The notes beneath the pieces were generated by a model, which was given only the letters and a program-made list of their open reading frames with translations, searched no databases and was not told the DNA's origin. 64,000 nt of DNA, taken from contig JAKSZU010000011.1 of NCBI GenBank assembly GCA_026018925.1, positions 11,977,485 through 12,041,484 on the forward strand, in the 5' to 3' direction. This document shows, piece by piece, positions 30,673 to 39,640 of this stretch (position 1 is its first letter; each line of letters starts with the position of its first letter). Made by a program: the position numbers and the translations under genes. This DNA is from Tupaia tana. Its lineage: Eukaryota; Chordata; Mammalia; Scandentia; Tupaiidae.

Positions 30673-30868
30673 TTGTTTTAAGTTTATTTATATCTTCCAA
30701 GACAGATAGAGACAGACAGCCCCACCAACAGGGTTCTCACACTGAGACCCACCCCCAGCCCCAGCCGGCCCTGGACTGTGGGCACCCGCATACCTGCCAT
30801 GCTCAGGAAGGCCTCTGGATGCAAACCCGGGCGTTGTGGGTCTAGACTGGATAGCATTTCTGACATGC
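30673..30868 (-). repeat. SINE-D
   Basis: TTTTAAGTTTATTTATATCT tail, CAACAGGGTTCTCACACTGA, CATGCTCAGGAAGGCCTCTG, GCAAACCCGGGCGTTGTGGG. Confidence 0.87.
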
Positions 30869-31117
30869 TTCTCCTGTGCTTCTTAAACATATTTGAGTTT
30901 CAGAGTCTTTGACTGGAAGTCTGGCTGGTTCCTGATGAGAGGAGCAGGGAGGTGATGGGTGGGGTTCTTGGGGCTCTCTCTTCCATGGAGGCCCAAGGCC
31001 ACATTCCTCCTCGACACTCTGAGGGAAGAGCTGGACCCACTTATTTTCTCCAATGCCAGGATTCCAAAATGCTTATTTTCAGTGCGTTTTCTCTCCTTTC
31101 CCTCCCAATGTCTTTTT

Positions 31118-31379
31118 TCCTTTTTTTTTTCTTTTAATTTGCTAAGGGCATGCACTCACAGGAGAGCAAGATGGGGTTGGGGTGGGGTGGTGGGTGGTGG
31201 TGAGAAAGTACCCCCGTGAGATGGTCACACCGCAATCCCTTCTTCTCCATTTTCCTCCCAGGATTCTGGGCACACATGACCACACATCCAGCGTTTCTCA
31301 AGCCGCTGGGTATAGGACCTGAATCACAGTCAGCCACGTGGTAACTAGCTGCTGTAGCCACCACGCCACTGGCTGGCCC
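31118..31379 (-). repeat. SINE-C with GGTGG expansion
   Basis: TTTAATTTGCTAAGGGCATG, a GGGGTGGTGGGTGGTGG expansion at 31181-31200, GCCACTGGCTGGCCCC end. Confidence 0.85.
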
Positions 31380-31514
31380 CTTAGTGCCATCCTGAAACTG
31401 ATTCTCAAGGTCACTGATGCCCACCAAGCACACAAAACAGCCAGGGTAGTGCAGGTAGACAATATTAAAGCTTCTACTTTAATAAAATAAATATTTTAGG
31501 ATAACCCTTTTACA

Positions 31515-31675
31515 TTCTTTTTATTTACAGTTTCACCATGTCACGATTCTCTACCCCCAGTCCTGTAGTTATAAGGATCTTGGGCATTTAGCGTGTTTCA
31601 GGTTGACTGGGGAATCAGACCCATAGTCAGCCCTCTGGCTTCCAGCACTGTAATTCATTTTGCTACCAATGGTGC
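31515..31675 (-). repeat. SINE-D-like, degenerate
   Basis: CATTCTTTTTATTTACAGTT tail and a TTCCAGCACTGTAATTCATT head-like end. The middle is barely recognisable. Confidence 0.35.
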
Positions 31676-31706
31676 CACTGTGGTTGGGTAAGATTGATGA
31701 TCTTTT

Positions 31707-31850
31707 ATTTATTTATTTTTTTCCTTTTCATTTTAGTTTGTTACAGGGTACATGTACTTGCCAGAGAGACAGAGAGAGAGAAAGCACCTCCCGGAGGGAT
31801 GGGCATGATGTAATCCCTTCTCCTTTATTGTCCTCTTGGGATTTGGGGCA

Positions 31851-31881
<31 letters not shown>

Positions 31882-31955
31882 GCACACGCACGCACGCACA
31901 CACGCCCAGTGTGATTTTCAAGTTGTCGGGTCTGGGGCTTGAACCTTGCAGTCAT
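31707..31955 (-). repeat. SINE-C with (CA)n, 5' truncated
   Basis: TTTAGTTTGTTACAGGGTAC, CACCTCCCGGAGGGATGGGC, a (CA)n microsatellite at 31853-31880 with CACG repeats to 31905, stopping at CTTGAACCTTGCAGTC. Confidence 0.87.
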
Positions 31956-32031
31956 TTGGATATTTTCTTTTGTGAAACATTTATTCTAGCCTCTGGGCCG
32001 GTTTTCTTCTCCTTATTGATCTATAGGAATT

Positions 32032-32289
32032 CTTTTTTTTTTTCTTTTTTCGAGACATTTTTGCTATAGGGTATGTGTACTTGCTGAAGAGAGAGAGACA
32101 CACAGAAAGTGAGAAATCGTCCCCCAGGGGGAATGGCTACACTGCAATCCCTTCTCCATTCTCCTTTTGGGATTTTGGGCACGCATGTACATGTACCAGG
32201 CATGAGTTTCAAGCTGCCGGGTCTGGGATTCAAACTATAGTCAACTGTGGAAGTTCAGTGCCTTAACCACTATGCAGCTTGCTGGACCC
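32032..32289 (-). repeat. SINE-A'
   Basis: GAGACATTTTTGCTATAGGG, CGTCCCCCAGGGGGAATGGC, CAGTGCCTTAACCACTATGC. Confidence 0.88.
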
Positions 32290-32341
32290 AGTTGTCATAT
32301 TTCTCTCTATATCCCCAGGCCCAGCACATTATCCATTTTCT

Positions 32342-32594
32342 TTCTTTTTTTTTTTCAGAGAGATTTTGCCCATTGCACTCGCCAGACAGAGAGAGGCAGA
32401 GAGACAGAAAGCGAGAAATCACCCCCTGGGGGGATGGCCATGCCACAATCCCTTCTCCTTCATTCTCCTCTCGGGATCTTGGGCACACACGCACATGTGC
32501 TCGGCGTGAGTTTAAGCCACCGGGTCCGGGACTCGAACCGCGGTCGACTATGTGGGAGTCCAGCAACATAGCCATTACGCTAACTGCTGGTCCC
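32342..32594 (-). repeat. SINE-A
   Basis: GAGAGATTTTGCCCATTGCA to CTAACTGCTGGTCC. A perfect 17-bp target duplication CACATTATCCATTTTCT lies at 32325-32341 and 32595-32611. Confidence 0.96.
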
Positions 32595-32715
32595 CACATT
32601 ATCCATTTTCTAATGGGTGTTTAATAGCTCTTCAGATGGTTGGTGAATGAATGAGTGTTCGTGGGCGGAGAAAAATACCCTTGTTGGGTGAAGGAGGTGT
32701 TAATATTTAAAAATT

Positions 32716-32956
32716 TATGTTTTATATCAATAACTTTATTGAAGTACAATTAACATTCCAAAAATTGAGCTTTGTGTGTGTATAATTCAGTGATTTCCTG
32801 AGTTGTGCCGTTATAACCATAATCGAATTTTGGAACATTTTTCCTCACCTGCAAAAGAAACCTTCATTTATTTTCTTACTCCTTAATGCAACTGCACATC
32901 TGCTTACTGTCTCCAGCTTGGCCTTTTCTGGACATTTCCTATGAACAGTGTCATTT
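32716..32956 (-). repeat. L1 LINE 3' UTR, part 1
   Basis: Antisense L1M-type 3' end: TTTATTGAAGTACAATTAAC, TAATTCAGTGATTTCCTGAG, ACCATAATCGAATTTTGGAA, GGCCTTTTCTGGACATTTCC. Confidence 0.8.
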
Positions 32957-33224
32957 TTTTTTTTTTTTTTGGAGAGGTTTTTTTTTCACTATAGGGAGCG
33001 TGCGCTCACCAGACAGAGAGAGACATAGAGACAGAAAGCGAGAAATCACCCCCCAGGGGGGATGGTCACGCCGCAATCCCTTCTCCTCCATTCTCCTCTC
33101 GAGATCTTGGGCACGCACGCACACACGCCCGCCGTGAGTTGTAAGCCACCGGGTCCGAGACGCGAACCGCGGTCGACTACGTGGGAGTCCAGCAACATAG
33201 CCATTACGCTAACTGCTGGTTCCC
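32957..33224 (-). repeat. SINE-A inside the L1
   Basis: Full reverse copy, CpG-rich. A perfect 15-bp target duplication TGAACAGTGTCATTT lies at 32942-32956 and 33225-33239. Confidence 0.96.
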
Positions 33225-33239
33225 TGAACAGTGTCATTT

Positions 33240-33540
33240 AATATGTGGCTTTTTGCATCTGGCTTCTTGCACTTTGCATAAGGTCTCTGAGGCTTATCCA
33301 TGTGCCAGGACTGTGTTCCCTCTCCCGGTGGCGCGGAGACGCCAGTGTACGGTGTCCCACACGGTGTCCACCTGCTCGCCAGCTGACGGGGATTCGGACT
33401 GCTTCCACTCATCGGCTACTATGAACGTGGCTGCTGCGAACACTCACTGTGAGTTTTTATGTGGGCATATGTTTTCATTTCTCTTAGGAAGATACACCTG
33501 GGAGGGAATTGCTGGGGCATACGGCAAATTATGTTATTAT
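33240..33540 (-). repeat. L1 LINE, part 2
   Basis: GGCTTTTTGCATCTGGCTTC, ATGTGGGCATATGTTTTCAT, TTTCTCTTAGGAAGATACAC, GGGAATTGCTGGGGCATACG. The part at 33305-33420 is unusually GC/CpG-rich for L1. Confidence 0.78.
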
Positions 33541-33544
33541 TATT

Positions 33545-33571
33545 TTTTCCTAAATGCTAGAGGGTGTGTGC

Positions 33572-33619
<48 letters not shown>

Positions 33620-33787
33620 CTCCCAAAGGGGCTTGCTCAAACCTCAATCTTTTTCCTCCAATTCTTCATTCTGTCCCAGAATCCTGGGCATGCATAATAC
33701 ATGCCCATTGAATTTTTTTAAGCTACCAGGACTAGGACTCAAACCCTGGCTGGCCATGCGGAATCCAGCCTCTACTGACGGGGGCAG
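33545..33787 (-). repeat. SINE-C with (GA)n
   Basis: CTAAATGCTAGAGGGTGTGT, (GA)n at 33574-33617, CCTCCAATTCTTCATTCTGTC, CCATGCGGAATCCAGCC. The L1 motif AACTCTATGTTTAATTTTT resumes just after. Confidence 0.82.
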
Positions 33788-33803
33788 CCAACTCTATGTT
33801 TAA

Positions 33804-33853
33804 TTTTTTTAACTTTATTTATTTATTTATTTTGACCAGAGAGAGTGTGAGAC

Positions 33854-33902
<49 letters not shown>

Positions 33903-33991
33903 TAGAAAGCAACCCACCAGGTCCAGGACTCAAACTGTGGTCGTCCACGTGGGAGTCCAGTGTCCTTAACCACCACACCACCTGCTGGCCC
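33804..33991 (-). repeat. SINE-B with (GA)n
   Basis: TTTATTTTGACCAGAGAGAG, (GA)n at 33868-33898, GTCCACGTGGGAGTCCAGTG. Confidence 0.9.
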
Positions 33992-34015
33992 CAAATTTTG
34001 TATGCAGGTATTTTT

Positions 34016-34274
34016 TTTTTGGAGAGGTTTTTGCTATAGGGCACGTGTGCTCGCCAGACAGACAGAGAGAGACATAGAGACAGAAAGCGAGAAATCACCC
34101 CCCAGGGGGAATGGCCATGCCGCAATCCCTCCTCCTCCATTCTCCTCTCGGGATCTTGGGCACGCACTCACACACGCCCGGCGTGAGTTTTAAGCCACCG
34201 GGTCCAGGACGCGAACCGCGGTCGACTACGTGGGAGTCCAGCGACATAGCCATTACGCTAACTGCTGGTCCCCC
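34016..34274 (-). repeat. SINE-A
   Basis: Full reverse copy with boxes intact. TATGCAGGTATTTTT at 34001-34015 and 34275-34289 is a perfect target duplication. Confidence 0.96.
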
Positions 34275-34289
34275 TATGCAGGTATTTTT

Positions 34290-34538
34290 AAATTTTGCCA
34301 GAGAGGTACATGAACTTGCCAGAGAGAGAAAGAGGGAAGGTGAAAAAGCACCCTCCCCCTGTGAAAGGGGTGCTCACAGAGCTATCCATTCCTCCTCCAT
34401 TTCTCCTCTCCTTTGGGATTTTGAGCACACATGCACAGGGCCCCAGCATGTCTTTCAAACTGCTGGGTCGGGGACTTGAATTGTGCAGTTGGCTCTGTGG
34501 GATCCAGCTGCCTTAACTACCACAGCACCGGCTGGCCC
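34290..34538 (-). repeat. SINE-C
   Basis: AAATTTTGCCAGAGAGGTAC, CCTCTCCTTTGGGATTTTGA, GTGGGATCCAGCTGCCTTAA, ACCGGCTGGCCC. Confidence 0.88.
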
Positions 34539-34867
34539 TATTTAACTGTTTAAGAAACTGGAACTTTTATTTTTCTCTGCTATCTATAGGCTGATGGAAA
34601 GGCATTTAAGGCTGAATTGGGTAGAAAAACAACACTGGCTATGGCATAATTATCAAATGCAAAGAGAAAGCTAAGAAAGAGGGACTAAGGCCTGCTCTCG
34701 GGTACATGGTCTGAATGTTCTAACACACACGTTTATAGAGTAATTTGGCAATGAGAAAATGTGAATATAAACAGAGGTCAGAATGATCTATGTAAAATGA
34801 CTTCCGGGAATACTGAATATCTACTTTTGTAAGGTTCAATGTCAGGCTTCAAGGAGGACAGATGGAA
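34539..34867. other. Unique intergenic DNA
   Basis: AT-rich, no recognised feature. Confidence 0.5.
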
Positions 34868-34986
34868 CCAGGCTCGATGGTGTGCTCCTGTTGTCCCATC
34901 TACTCTGGAGGCCAAGGTGGGAGGATCATGAGTTCAAGGCCAGTCTGGGCACTGTAGTGGGACCCTGACTCTAGAGGGAAAAAAAT
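34868..34986 (+). repeat. 7SL-derived monomer (FLAM-like)
   Basis: GGAGGCCAAGGTGGGAGGAT, CATGAGTTCAAGGCCAGTCT and GGGCACTGTAGTGGGACCCT follow the free Alu monomer; the GAGTTCAAGGCCAG motif is diagnostic. Confidence 0.87.
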
Positions 34987-35214
34987 AGGGAAGAGATAGA
35001 TGAAAATGTAAAACAAAGATGCTATTCCTCCCCTGAGTTATTAAGAATCTAATGGGTAAAATAGAAATTAAAAAAAGGGAATAATCAAAATTAAATTCTA
35101 GTGAAAATTCAAGAAGATTAGGGAGGTAGGAAGGCGAAAAGTAGATAAGGTAGGAGCTCATCTTTCCTTAGGATCCTGGGAGAAAAGAGAAACCCAGAGT
35201 GTATTCCTTTCACA
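34987..35214. other. Unique AT-rich DNA
   Basis: No recognised feature. Confidence 0.45.
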
Positions 35215-35369
35215 TTCTTTTTTGTTCCTTTTATTTTAATTTGATTAGAGAGAGACACGAGAGAGAGAGAGAGAGGAGAGGGAAAGTGAGAAAGCAAGTC
35301 ACTAGGTTCGGGACTCGAACCGCATGTGGGAGTGTCCAGCACCTTAACCACCACACCAACTGCTGGTTC
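35215..35369 (-). repeat. SINE-B
   Basis: TTTAATTTGATTAGAGAGAG, CGGGACTCGAACCGCATGTG (short deletion), ACCACACCAACTGCTGG. TTCCTTTMACATT on both sides. Confidence 0.88.
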
Positions 35370-35497
35370 CTTCCTTTAACATTTTGACACACCAAAGATA
35401 TAAGAGCTTGCACTTCTGTTTTTGGCCAGGAAATCTTTGTTCAAAAAGAAGAGTTAGATAATAAATTACTAGAACCATGGAAGTAGAGAGACTATAA

Positions 35498-35595
35498 TAA
35501 TTGCTAATATTTGAGTATTTAATGTGCCAGGCATCGCTGTAAATAGTTTATACGGTGCCTCTTTTCATCTTACTAACAGTGTAATACAATACTAC
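35498..35595 (-). repeat. MIR SINE, part 1
   Basis: CTAATATTTGAGTATTTAAT, GTGCCAGGCATCGCTGTAAA and CTTTTCATCTTACTAACAGT are antisense MIR 3' half. It continues at 35895. Confidence 0.72.
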
Positions 35596-35892
35596 TTTTA
35601 TTTTTGAGAGAGAATTTTGCTCTAGGATGCGTGTACTTGCCAGAGAGACAGAGAGACAAAAAATAAGAAATCACCCTCTAGGGGATATGGCCAGAGAGAC
35701 AGAGAGACAAAAAATAAGAAATCACCCTCTAGGGGGGATGGCCATACCACAATCCCTTCTCCTCCATTCTCCTCTTGGGATTTTGGACACGCACAAACAT
35801 GTGCCTGGTGTGAATTTCAAGCCACCAGGTCCAGGACTGGGAGGGGAGTCTACCGTTCGGGAGTCTACCACCTTATCCTTTGCTGGCTCCTA
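35596..35892 (-). repeat. SINE-A with 51-bp internal duplication
   Basis: The reverse body contains CCAGAGAGACAGAGAGAC.. through ATCACCCTCTAGGGG twice, starting at 35640 and 35691. The two 51-bp copies are almost identical, so the duplication is young. It interrupts a MIR. Confidence 0.93.
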
Positions 35893-36008
35893 AGACCATC
35901 TTTTAATGAAGAGGAAAACAAGGCACACAGCTGGGAAGTGACCGAACCGGGGTTTGACGACAGGCAGACCCAGAGCCAGCACATTTAACCACTTCACTAC
36001 AAGACCCC
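35893..36008 (-). repeat. MIR SINE, part 2
   Basis: GAGGAAAACAAGGCACACAG, GGGAAGTGACCGAACCGGGG, CCAGCACATTTAACCACTTC: the antisense 5' half of the same MIR. Confidence 0.72.
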
Positions 36009-36029
36009 TTTCTTAAGATGCTATTTGTG

Positions 36030-36207
36030 GGACCCACAGGTGATGTGATGGTTAAGGTGCTGGGCACTCCCACATGACTGACCACGGTTTGAGTCCTGGA
36101 TCTGGTGGCTTATTTTCTCACTTTCTCTCTCTTTCTCTTCCCAGAGCCCCCAGCCAAAATAAAATAAATGAATGAATAAATCAAATGAAATAAACATTTT
36201 TTTTAAA
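36030..36207 (+). repeat. SINE-B
   Basis: GACCCACAGGTGATGTGATG head; a CCAGAGCCCCCAGCC insertion in the body. ATGCTATTTGTG at 36018-36029 and 36208-36219 is a perfect target duplication. Confidence 0.94.
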
Positions 36208-36269
36208 ATGCTATTTGTGACCCAGCCACCAGGTGTATGTTTCTGGACTCTGGCAGGGTGGACTGAAGG

Positions 36270-36460
36270 AAGCAGCGTGCAACGCCTAATAAGCCAGACC
36301 CGAGTTCGAAGCCTGGTTCTGCTACTGACCAGGTCAACAGATGAGCAGTCACACCTTCTGAGCCCAGTCTCTCTCCCTGTAAACTGGAGTTAGTAATCAC
36401 CTCGCCAGCCCACACAGCACTGCAGGAATGAGATGAACGAATGGAAGAAATGGACACTCA
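36270..36460 (+). repeat. MIR SINE
   Basis: GACCCGAGTTCGAAGCCTGG, GGTTCTGCTACTGACC and CTCCCTGTAAACTGGAGTTA follow MIR order. Confidence 0.65.
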
Positions 36461-36967
36461 CGACTAGTTTAGGCGCTGCAGGAATGTTTGGGGTGGGTCA
36501 TTTGGAGCCAAACACGTGGCCTCACGTGTAGGCTGGCACTTCTCACATCCAAACTGGATCACAGGAGGCTCCCTACGGATTGCAAAGGATTCTAGGTTGC
36601 AGGCTGGCTCTGGGTCAGTCGTCCTGTCTGTGCAGGTCACATCGTCAGGCATGAGGCCCGAGGACAGCATTCTGACACAGGAAACGTTATCCTCGCCCAA
36701 ACTTGGCCAGGGCAGGGACTCTCAGTGGCTGGTTTTGATGTTACATTATGCACCTCTGCTTCAAGGGACCCTTAGTGGGGACTGTGGTCAAGAGTTTGTT
36801 TCCTCGTGTTTCTGGACGAGCAAAGGATTGTGAATTTGCAATTGATGGGATTTGACAGACGATTTGCATCTGTCAACTTGCCCATGGCTGGAGGTCGGCC
36901 GAGGCTGCTCAGGCACCATGACATAAATGCAGCCGGTGGCTCCAAAGTGACTCTCCAGGCCAAGGCG
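36461..36967. other. Unique intergenic DNA
   Basis: No recognised feature. Confidence 0.5.
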
Positions 36968-37036
36968 AGCCTGGGCATGCATATTTTTTAAAAGTTACTC
37001 AGGTGACTCTAATGTGTAGGCAAGACTGGGAAGCAG
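36968..37036 (+). repeat. MER5-type fragment
   Basis: TTTTAAAAGTTACTCAGGTG and ACTCTAATGTGTAGGCAAG match the MER5 3' end. Confidence 0.55.
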
Positions 37037-37169
37037 CAAACTAGGTGAAAAGCCTTGTGCAGAGTCTGGTTCCCAATTACAGACAGCTACGCAAGAGCTT
37101 AAGGCTGTCCCAGCCCCACCTGACGGGTTTCATAATGGGCATCTAGGCAGGCACAGGGAAGGGAGGCCA

Positions 37170-37300
37170 GAGGAGGTATTGTGGAAGGCCTGAAATGCAG
37201 GCTGAGAAGTTTGTCCTGAATTTAATAGGCAATAGGGAGCCATAGAAAGTTACTGAGCAGGGGCACATGTAGGCAGTTAGAAGAACACAGAGATATTAAA
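37170..37300 (-). repeat. L2 LINE fragment
   Basis: GAAGTTTGTCCTGAATTTAA, AGGCAATAGGGAGCCATAGA and GAGCAGGGGCACATGTAGG match antisense L2 (tttattctaagtgcaatgggaagcca.., gagcagggg). Confidence 0.65.
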
Positions 37301-37415
37301 GTGTCCAGCCATTCACAGGTTAGGAAATGTACTTTAATTTTTCTTATAGAGTATACTAGCAAAGAAACCAAGCTTTCTTTCACTTCTGTATCCTCGGTTC
37401 AAGGTCAGCTTTCTT

Positions 37416-37665
37416 TTTTTTGGAGAGGTTTTTTTGTTACAGGACGCATGTGCTCACCAGAAAGAGACAGAGAGACAGAAGGCGAGAAATCACCCCCAGG
37501 GGGGATGGCCACGCCACAATCCCTTCTCCTTCATTCTCCTCTTGGGATCTCGGTCACACACGAACACGCGCCTGGCATGAGTTCAAACCACTGGGTCCAG
37601 GACTTGAATCGTGGTCGACTACATGGGAGTCCAACGACATAGCCATTATGCTAACTGCTGGTGCC
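37416..37665 (-). repeat. SINE-A, first of a pair at one target
   Basis: GGAGAGGTTTTTTTGTTACA to AACTGCTGGTGCC. AAGGTCAGCTTTCTT lies before it (37401-37415) and after it (37666-37680). Confidence 0.95.
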
Positions 37666-37680
37666 AAGGTCAGCTTTCTT

Positions 37681-37978
37681 TTCTTTTCTGTTCCTTCGTT
37701 CTTTCTTTCTTTTTTTTTTTTTTTTAGAGGATTCTGCTATAGGGTGCGTGCCCTTGCCAGAAAGACAGAGAGAGACAGAGAGACAGAAAGCGAGAAATCA
37801 ACCCCCCTCCAGGGGTAGTGGCCAAGCTGCAATCCCTTCTCCTCCATTCTCCTCTTGGGATCTCGGACACACACGAACACGCGCCTGGCATGAGTTCAAG
37901 CCACCGGGTCCGGGACTCGAAACGCGGTCGACTACATGGGAGTCCAGCGACATAGCCATTATGCTAACTGCTGGTCCC
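37681..37978 (-). repeat. SINE-A, second of a pair at one target
   Basis: Pyrimidine-rich tail, then AGAGGATTCTGCTATAGGGT to CTAACTGCTGGTCCC. The third copy of AAGGTCAGCTTTCTT follows at 37979-37993. Confidence 0.95.
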
Positions 37979-37993
37979 AAGGTCAGCTTTCTT

Positions 37994-38122
37994 AAGTGCA
38001 CAGGCCCACGTGTCCCTCCTCCACAGCAGAGCCTTGTCTAAATGATCTTCATACCTATCCGGCACATTGCATGGAACAAGGCAGCCTACTGCCAATGTTT
38101 GTTGATGGACTAAACGAGTGTA
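37994..38122 (+). repeat. L2/MIR-type 3' end
   Basis: CCTTGTCTAAATGATCTTCA, CCGGCACATTGCATGGAACA and CAATGTTTGTTGATGGACTA resemble the L2 3' end (..caataaatgtttgttgaatga). Confidence 0.55.
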
Positions 38123-38439
38123 GACGCCTCTGCCTGCCCATCTTGATTTCAGGAGGGCTGGTACTCTGCTTGGCCTTCCCTATGCCTGCCAAGCGGGGAG
38201 GGCTGTTTCTCTCACGTTTTCCTTTCCTCCATTTACCCCTATTGGCCTGCTTCCACTTCTACCAACTCACTCACTCCGTCTCCTCCCCGTTCGGTCCCTC
38301 CCGTGTGACACACTGCCACCCGGCTTCCCGGCTCCGGAGCCAGGCTTCAAACCTGTCTTTCATCCATTGTTCAGTTTCCGGTGAGTCAAGTTCAACCCCA
38401 GGTCCAACCACTACAATGACGGCCACAAACACATTCCCA
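38123..38439. other. Unique DNA upstream of the CpG island
   Basis: Rising GC content, no repeat. It is probably the distal promoter flank of GAS7. Confidence 0.4.
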
Positions 38440-39106
38440 CACAGACACCCCCGAGGAGGTGCCTCCCGCCACCGGCCACTAGGCCTGCCAGCGCGCACAG
38501 AGGGGCGTTTCCATCCCAGCGGCCCTCGGAGGCGGGGGCGTGAGTGGGAACCCCTCTACTCCGCGACCTGCCCCTCTGCGAGGGAGCGCCCAGCCCTCGG
38601 CAGGCGTGGCCGCCCCGGCCCCGCCCCTCGCCTCCGCGCGAGCCCCCGCCCGGCCACCGGCCACCTCTCCACGTAACGCCCAGCGCCTCCCGCCCTCGCT
38701 TCCGAGTCCTGCCGAGGGGGATGCTCCGGGTCCCACCTCCCGCGGGAGCTGCGCATTTCCGCACGCCAGGGCGGCCCAGGCTCCGGCCAGCCCTCGCGGC
38801 TGCAGCCCGCGTTCCGCGTCCCCGGGAAGTTGTCTCCGGAGCCCGCGGCGCCTGGGTCTCCTCCCCCTGAGCCCCGCCCCCCCCCCGCCCAGAGCTGGGA
38901 TCTGCGAGCTGCCCGGCCCGGGGGCGTCGCCGATCGCTCTCCGAAGCCAGCTAGTCTCCGCTTCCCTGCGCGAAGCGCGCGTCCCCCGCTTGCCCGGGGA
39001 CCCTAGCGCACCCCCGAGACGGCGCGCGCCCAGAGCGCGGGAGTCCGGACGACCGGGCGCCTGGGACCCCGCAGAGCCGCTGCCCAGCCCGCGGGGCTAG
39101 GCAGGG

Positions 39107-39124
39107 ATGCAGGCTGCGCTGTGA
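39107..39124 (+). other. Upstream ORF of five codons (5' leader of GAS7)
   Basis: ATG at 39107 (context GGCAGGGATGC, G at -3) reads Met-Gln-Ala-Ala-Leu and stops at TGA 39122-39124. The stop is 17 nt before the GAS7 ATG, in a different frame. If transcription starts upstream, scanning ribosomes would meet it first, so it could tune translation of the SH3-containing isoform. Whether it is in the mRNA is inference. Confidence 0.5.
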
Positions 39125-39141
39125 GCCCGGGCTCCAAGGCC

Positions 39142-39324
39142 ATGTCCGGCGCCCGCTGCCGGACCCTGTACCCCTTCTCTGGGGAGCGGCACGGCCAGGG
39201 GCTGCGCTTCGCCGCGGGCGAACTGATCACGCTGTTGCAGGTCCCGGACGGCGGCTGGTGGGAAGGCGAGAAGGAGGACGGGCTCCGCGGATGGTTCCCG
39301 GCGAGCTACGTGCAGTTGCTGGAG
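39142..39324 (+). CDS. GAS7: GAS7, first coding exon (SH3 domain), partial gene
   Basis: Growth arrest-specific protein 7 is a cytoplasmic F-BAR (PCH family) adaptor that binds membranes and actin and promotes neurite outgrowth. Its long isoform is SH3 - WW - F-BAR. This 61-codon exon starts MSGARCRTLYPFSGE and ends SYVQLLE. From memory of human GAS7 isoform c it appears identical over the exon. SH3 hallmarks are visible: the ALYDY-type TLYPF at residues 8-12, paired tryptophans in GGWWEGE (residues 37-43), and the closing G-W-F-P-A-S-Y-V at 50-57. The ATG at 39142 is chosen because it matches the known N terminus; an in-frame GTG at 39121 only extends the frame. The exon ends in phase 0 at GAG|GTAAGG. 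Later exons (WW, F-BAR) are beyond the window. Shorter isoforms that start at a downstream promoter would lack this exon. Confidence 0.96.
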
Positions 39325-39330
39325 GTAAGG
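39325..39330 (+). other. GAS7: Splice donor of GAS7 exon 1
   Basis: GAG|GTAAGG fits the U1 consensus MAG|GTRAGT well. It marks the start of the long first intron, which runs past the window end. Confidence 0.92.
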
Positions 39331-39640
39331 GGCGAGGGCCCGGGGCCAGGGGCCAGAAGACCCGGGGCTACGATCCTCGGTGCGCTCACATAACCTGTTG
39401 CCCGCACCGGGGATGCCACGGCCATCCCTGTCCGAGGGCGCCCCGCCGGCAGCCGCTGTCAGTCTGACCTGTACCTCCACGCTCTTGGGGGCAGCGAAGG
39501 CTGCAGGCGCCGCTTGGAGCGTGGGCAGCGCGGGCTCGCGGGGTGAGTCCCCCTCGCGCCCGGCCTCCGGAGCACATCGCAGCCGCTCTGAGGAAGCAGA
39601 ACTTGTTGCCTGTGTGAGTTCTGGAGCGGGCGGCGCGCTC

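Larger units (their letters stand above)
38440..39640. promoter_or_regulatory. GAS7: CpG island and probable promoter of GAS7
   Basis: About 1.2 kb of very GC-rich DNA with undepleted CpG dinucleotides, in sharp contrast to the flanks. It holds GC-box (Sp1-type) words: GGCGGGGGCG at 38531-38540, GGCCCCGCCCC near 38617-38628, and GCCCCGCCCCCCCCCGCCC near 38871-38890. No TATA box was seen near the GAS7 start, so a dispersed CpG-island promoter is likely. The transcription start could not be fixed; the nearest GC box cluster is about 250 bp 5' of the ATG. The open frames across this block (for example 38540-39100) are GC-driven artefacts. Confidence 0.8.

Noticed and set aside
32157-32590. Recurrent translated motif PQSLLLHSPLGILGTHAHAPG in many frames
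   Set aside because: It is the translation of the SINE-A minus strand, repeated because the SINE is repeated.
38540-39100. 186-codon + frame in the CpG island (and 226-codon 37996-38676)
   Set aside because: GC-rich islands lack stop codons by composition. No domain is visible, and the frame is not the GAS7 frame.
39121-39141. GTG at 39121 as an earlier GAS7 start
   Set aside because: GTG is rarely used in mammals, and the ATG at 39142 gives the known N terminus.
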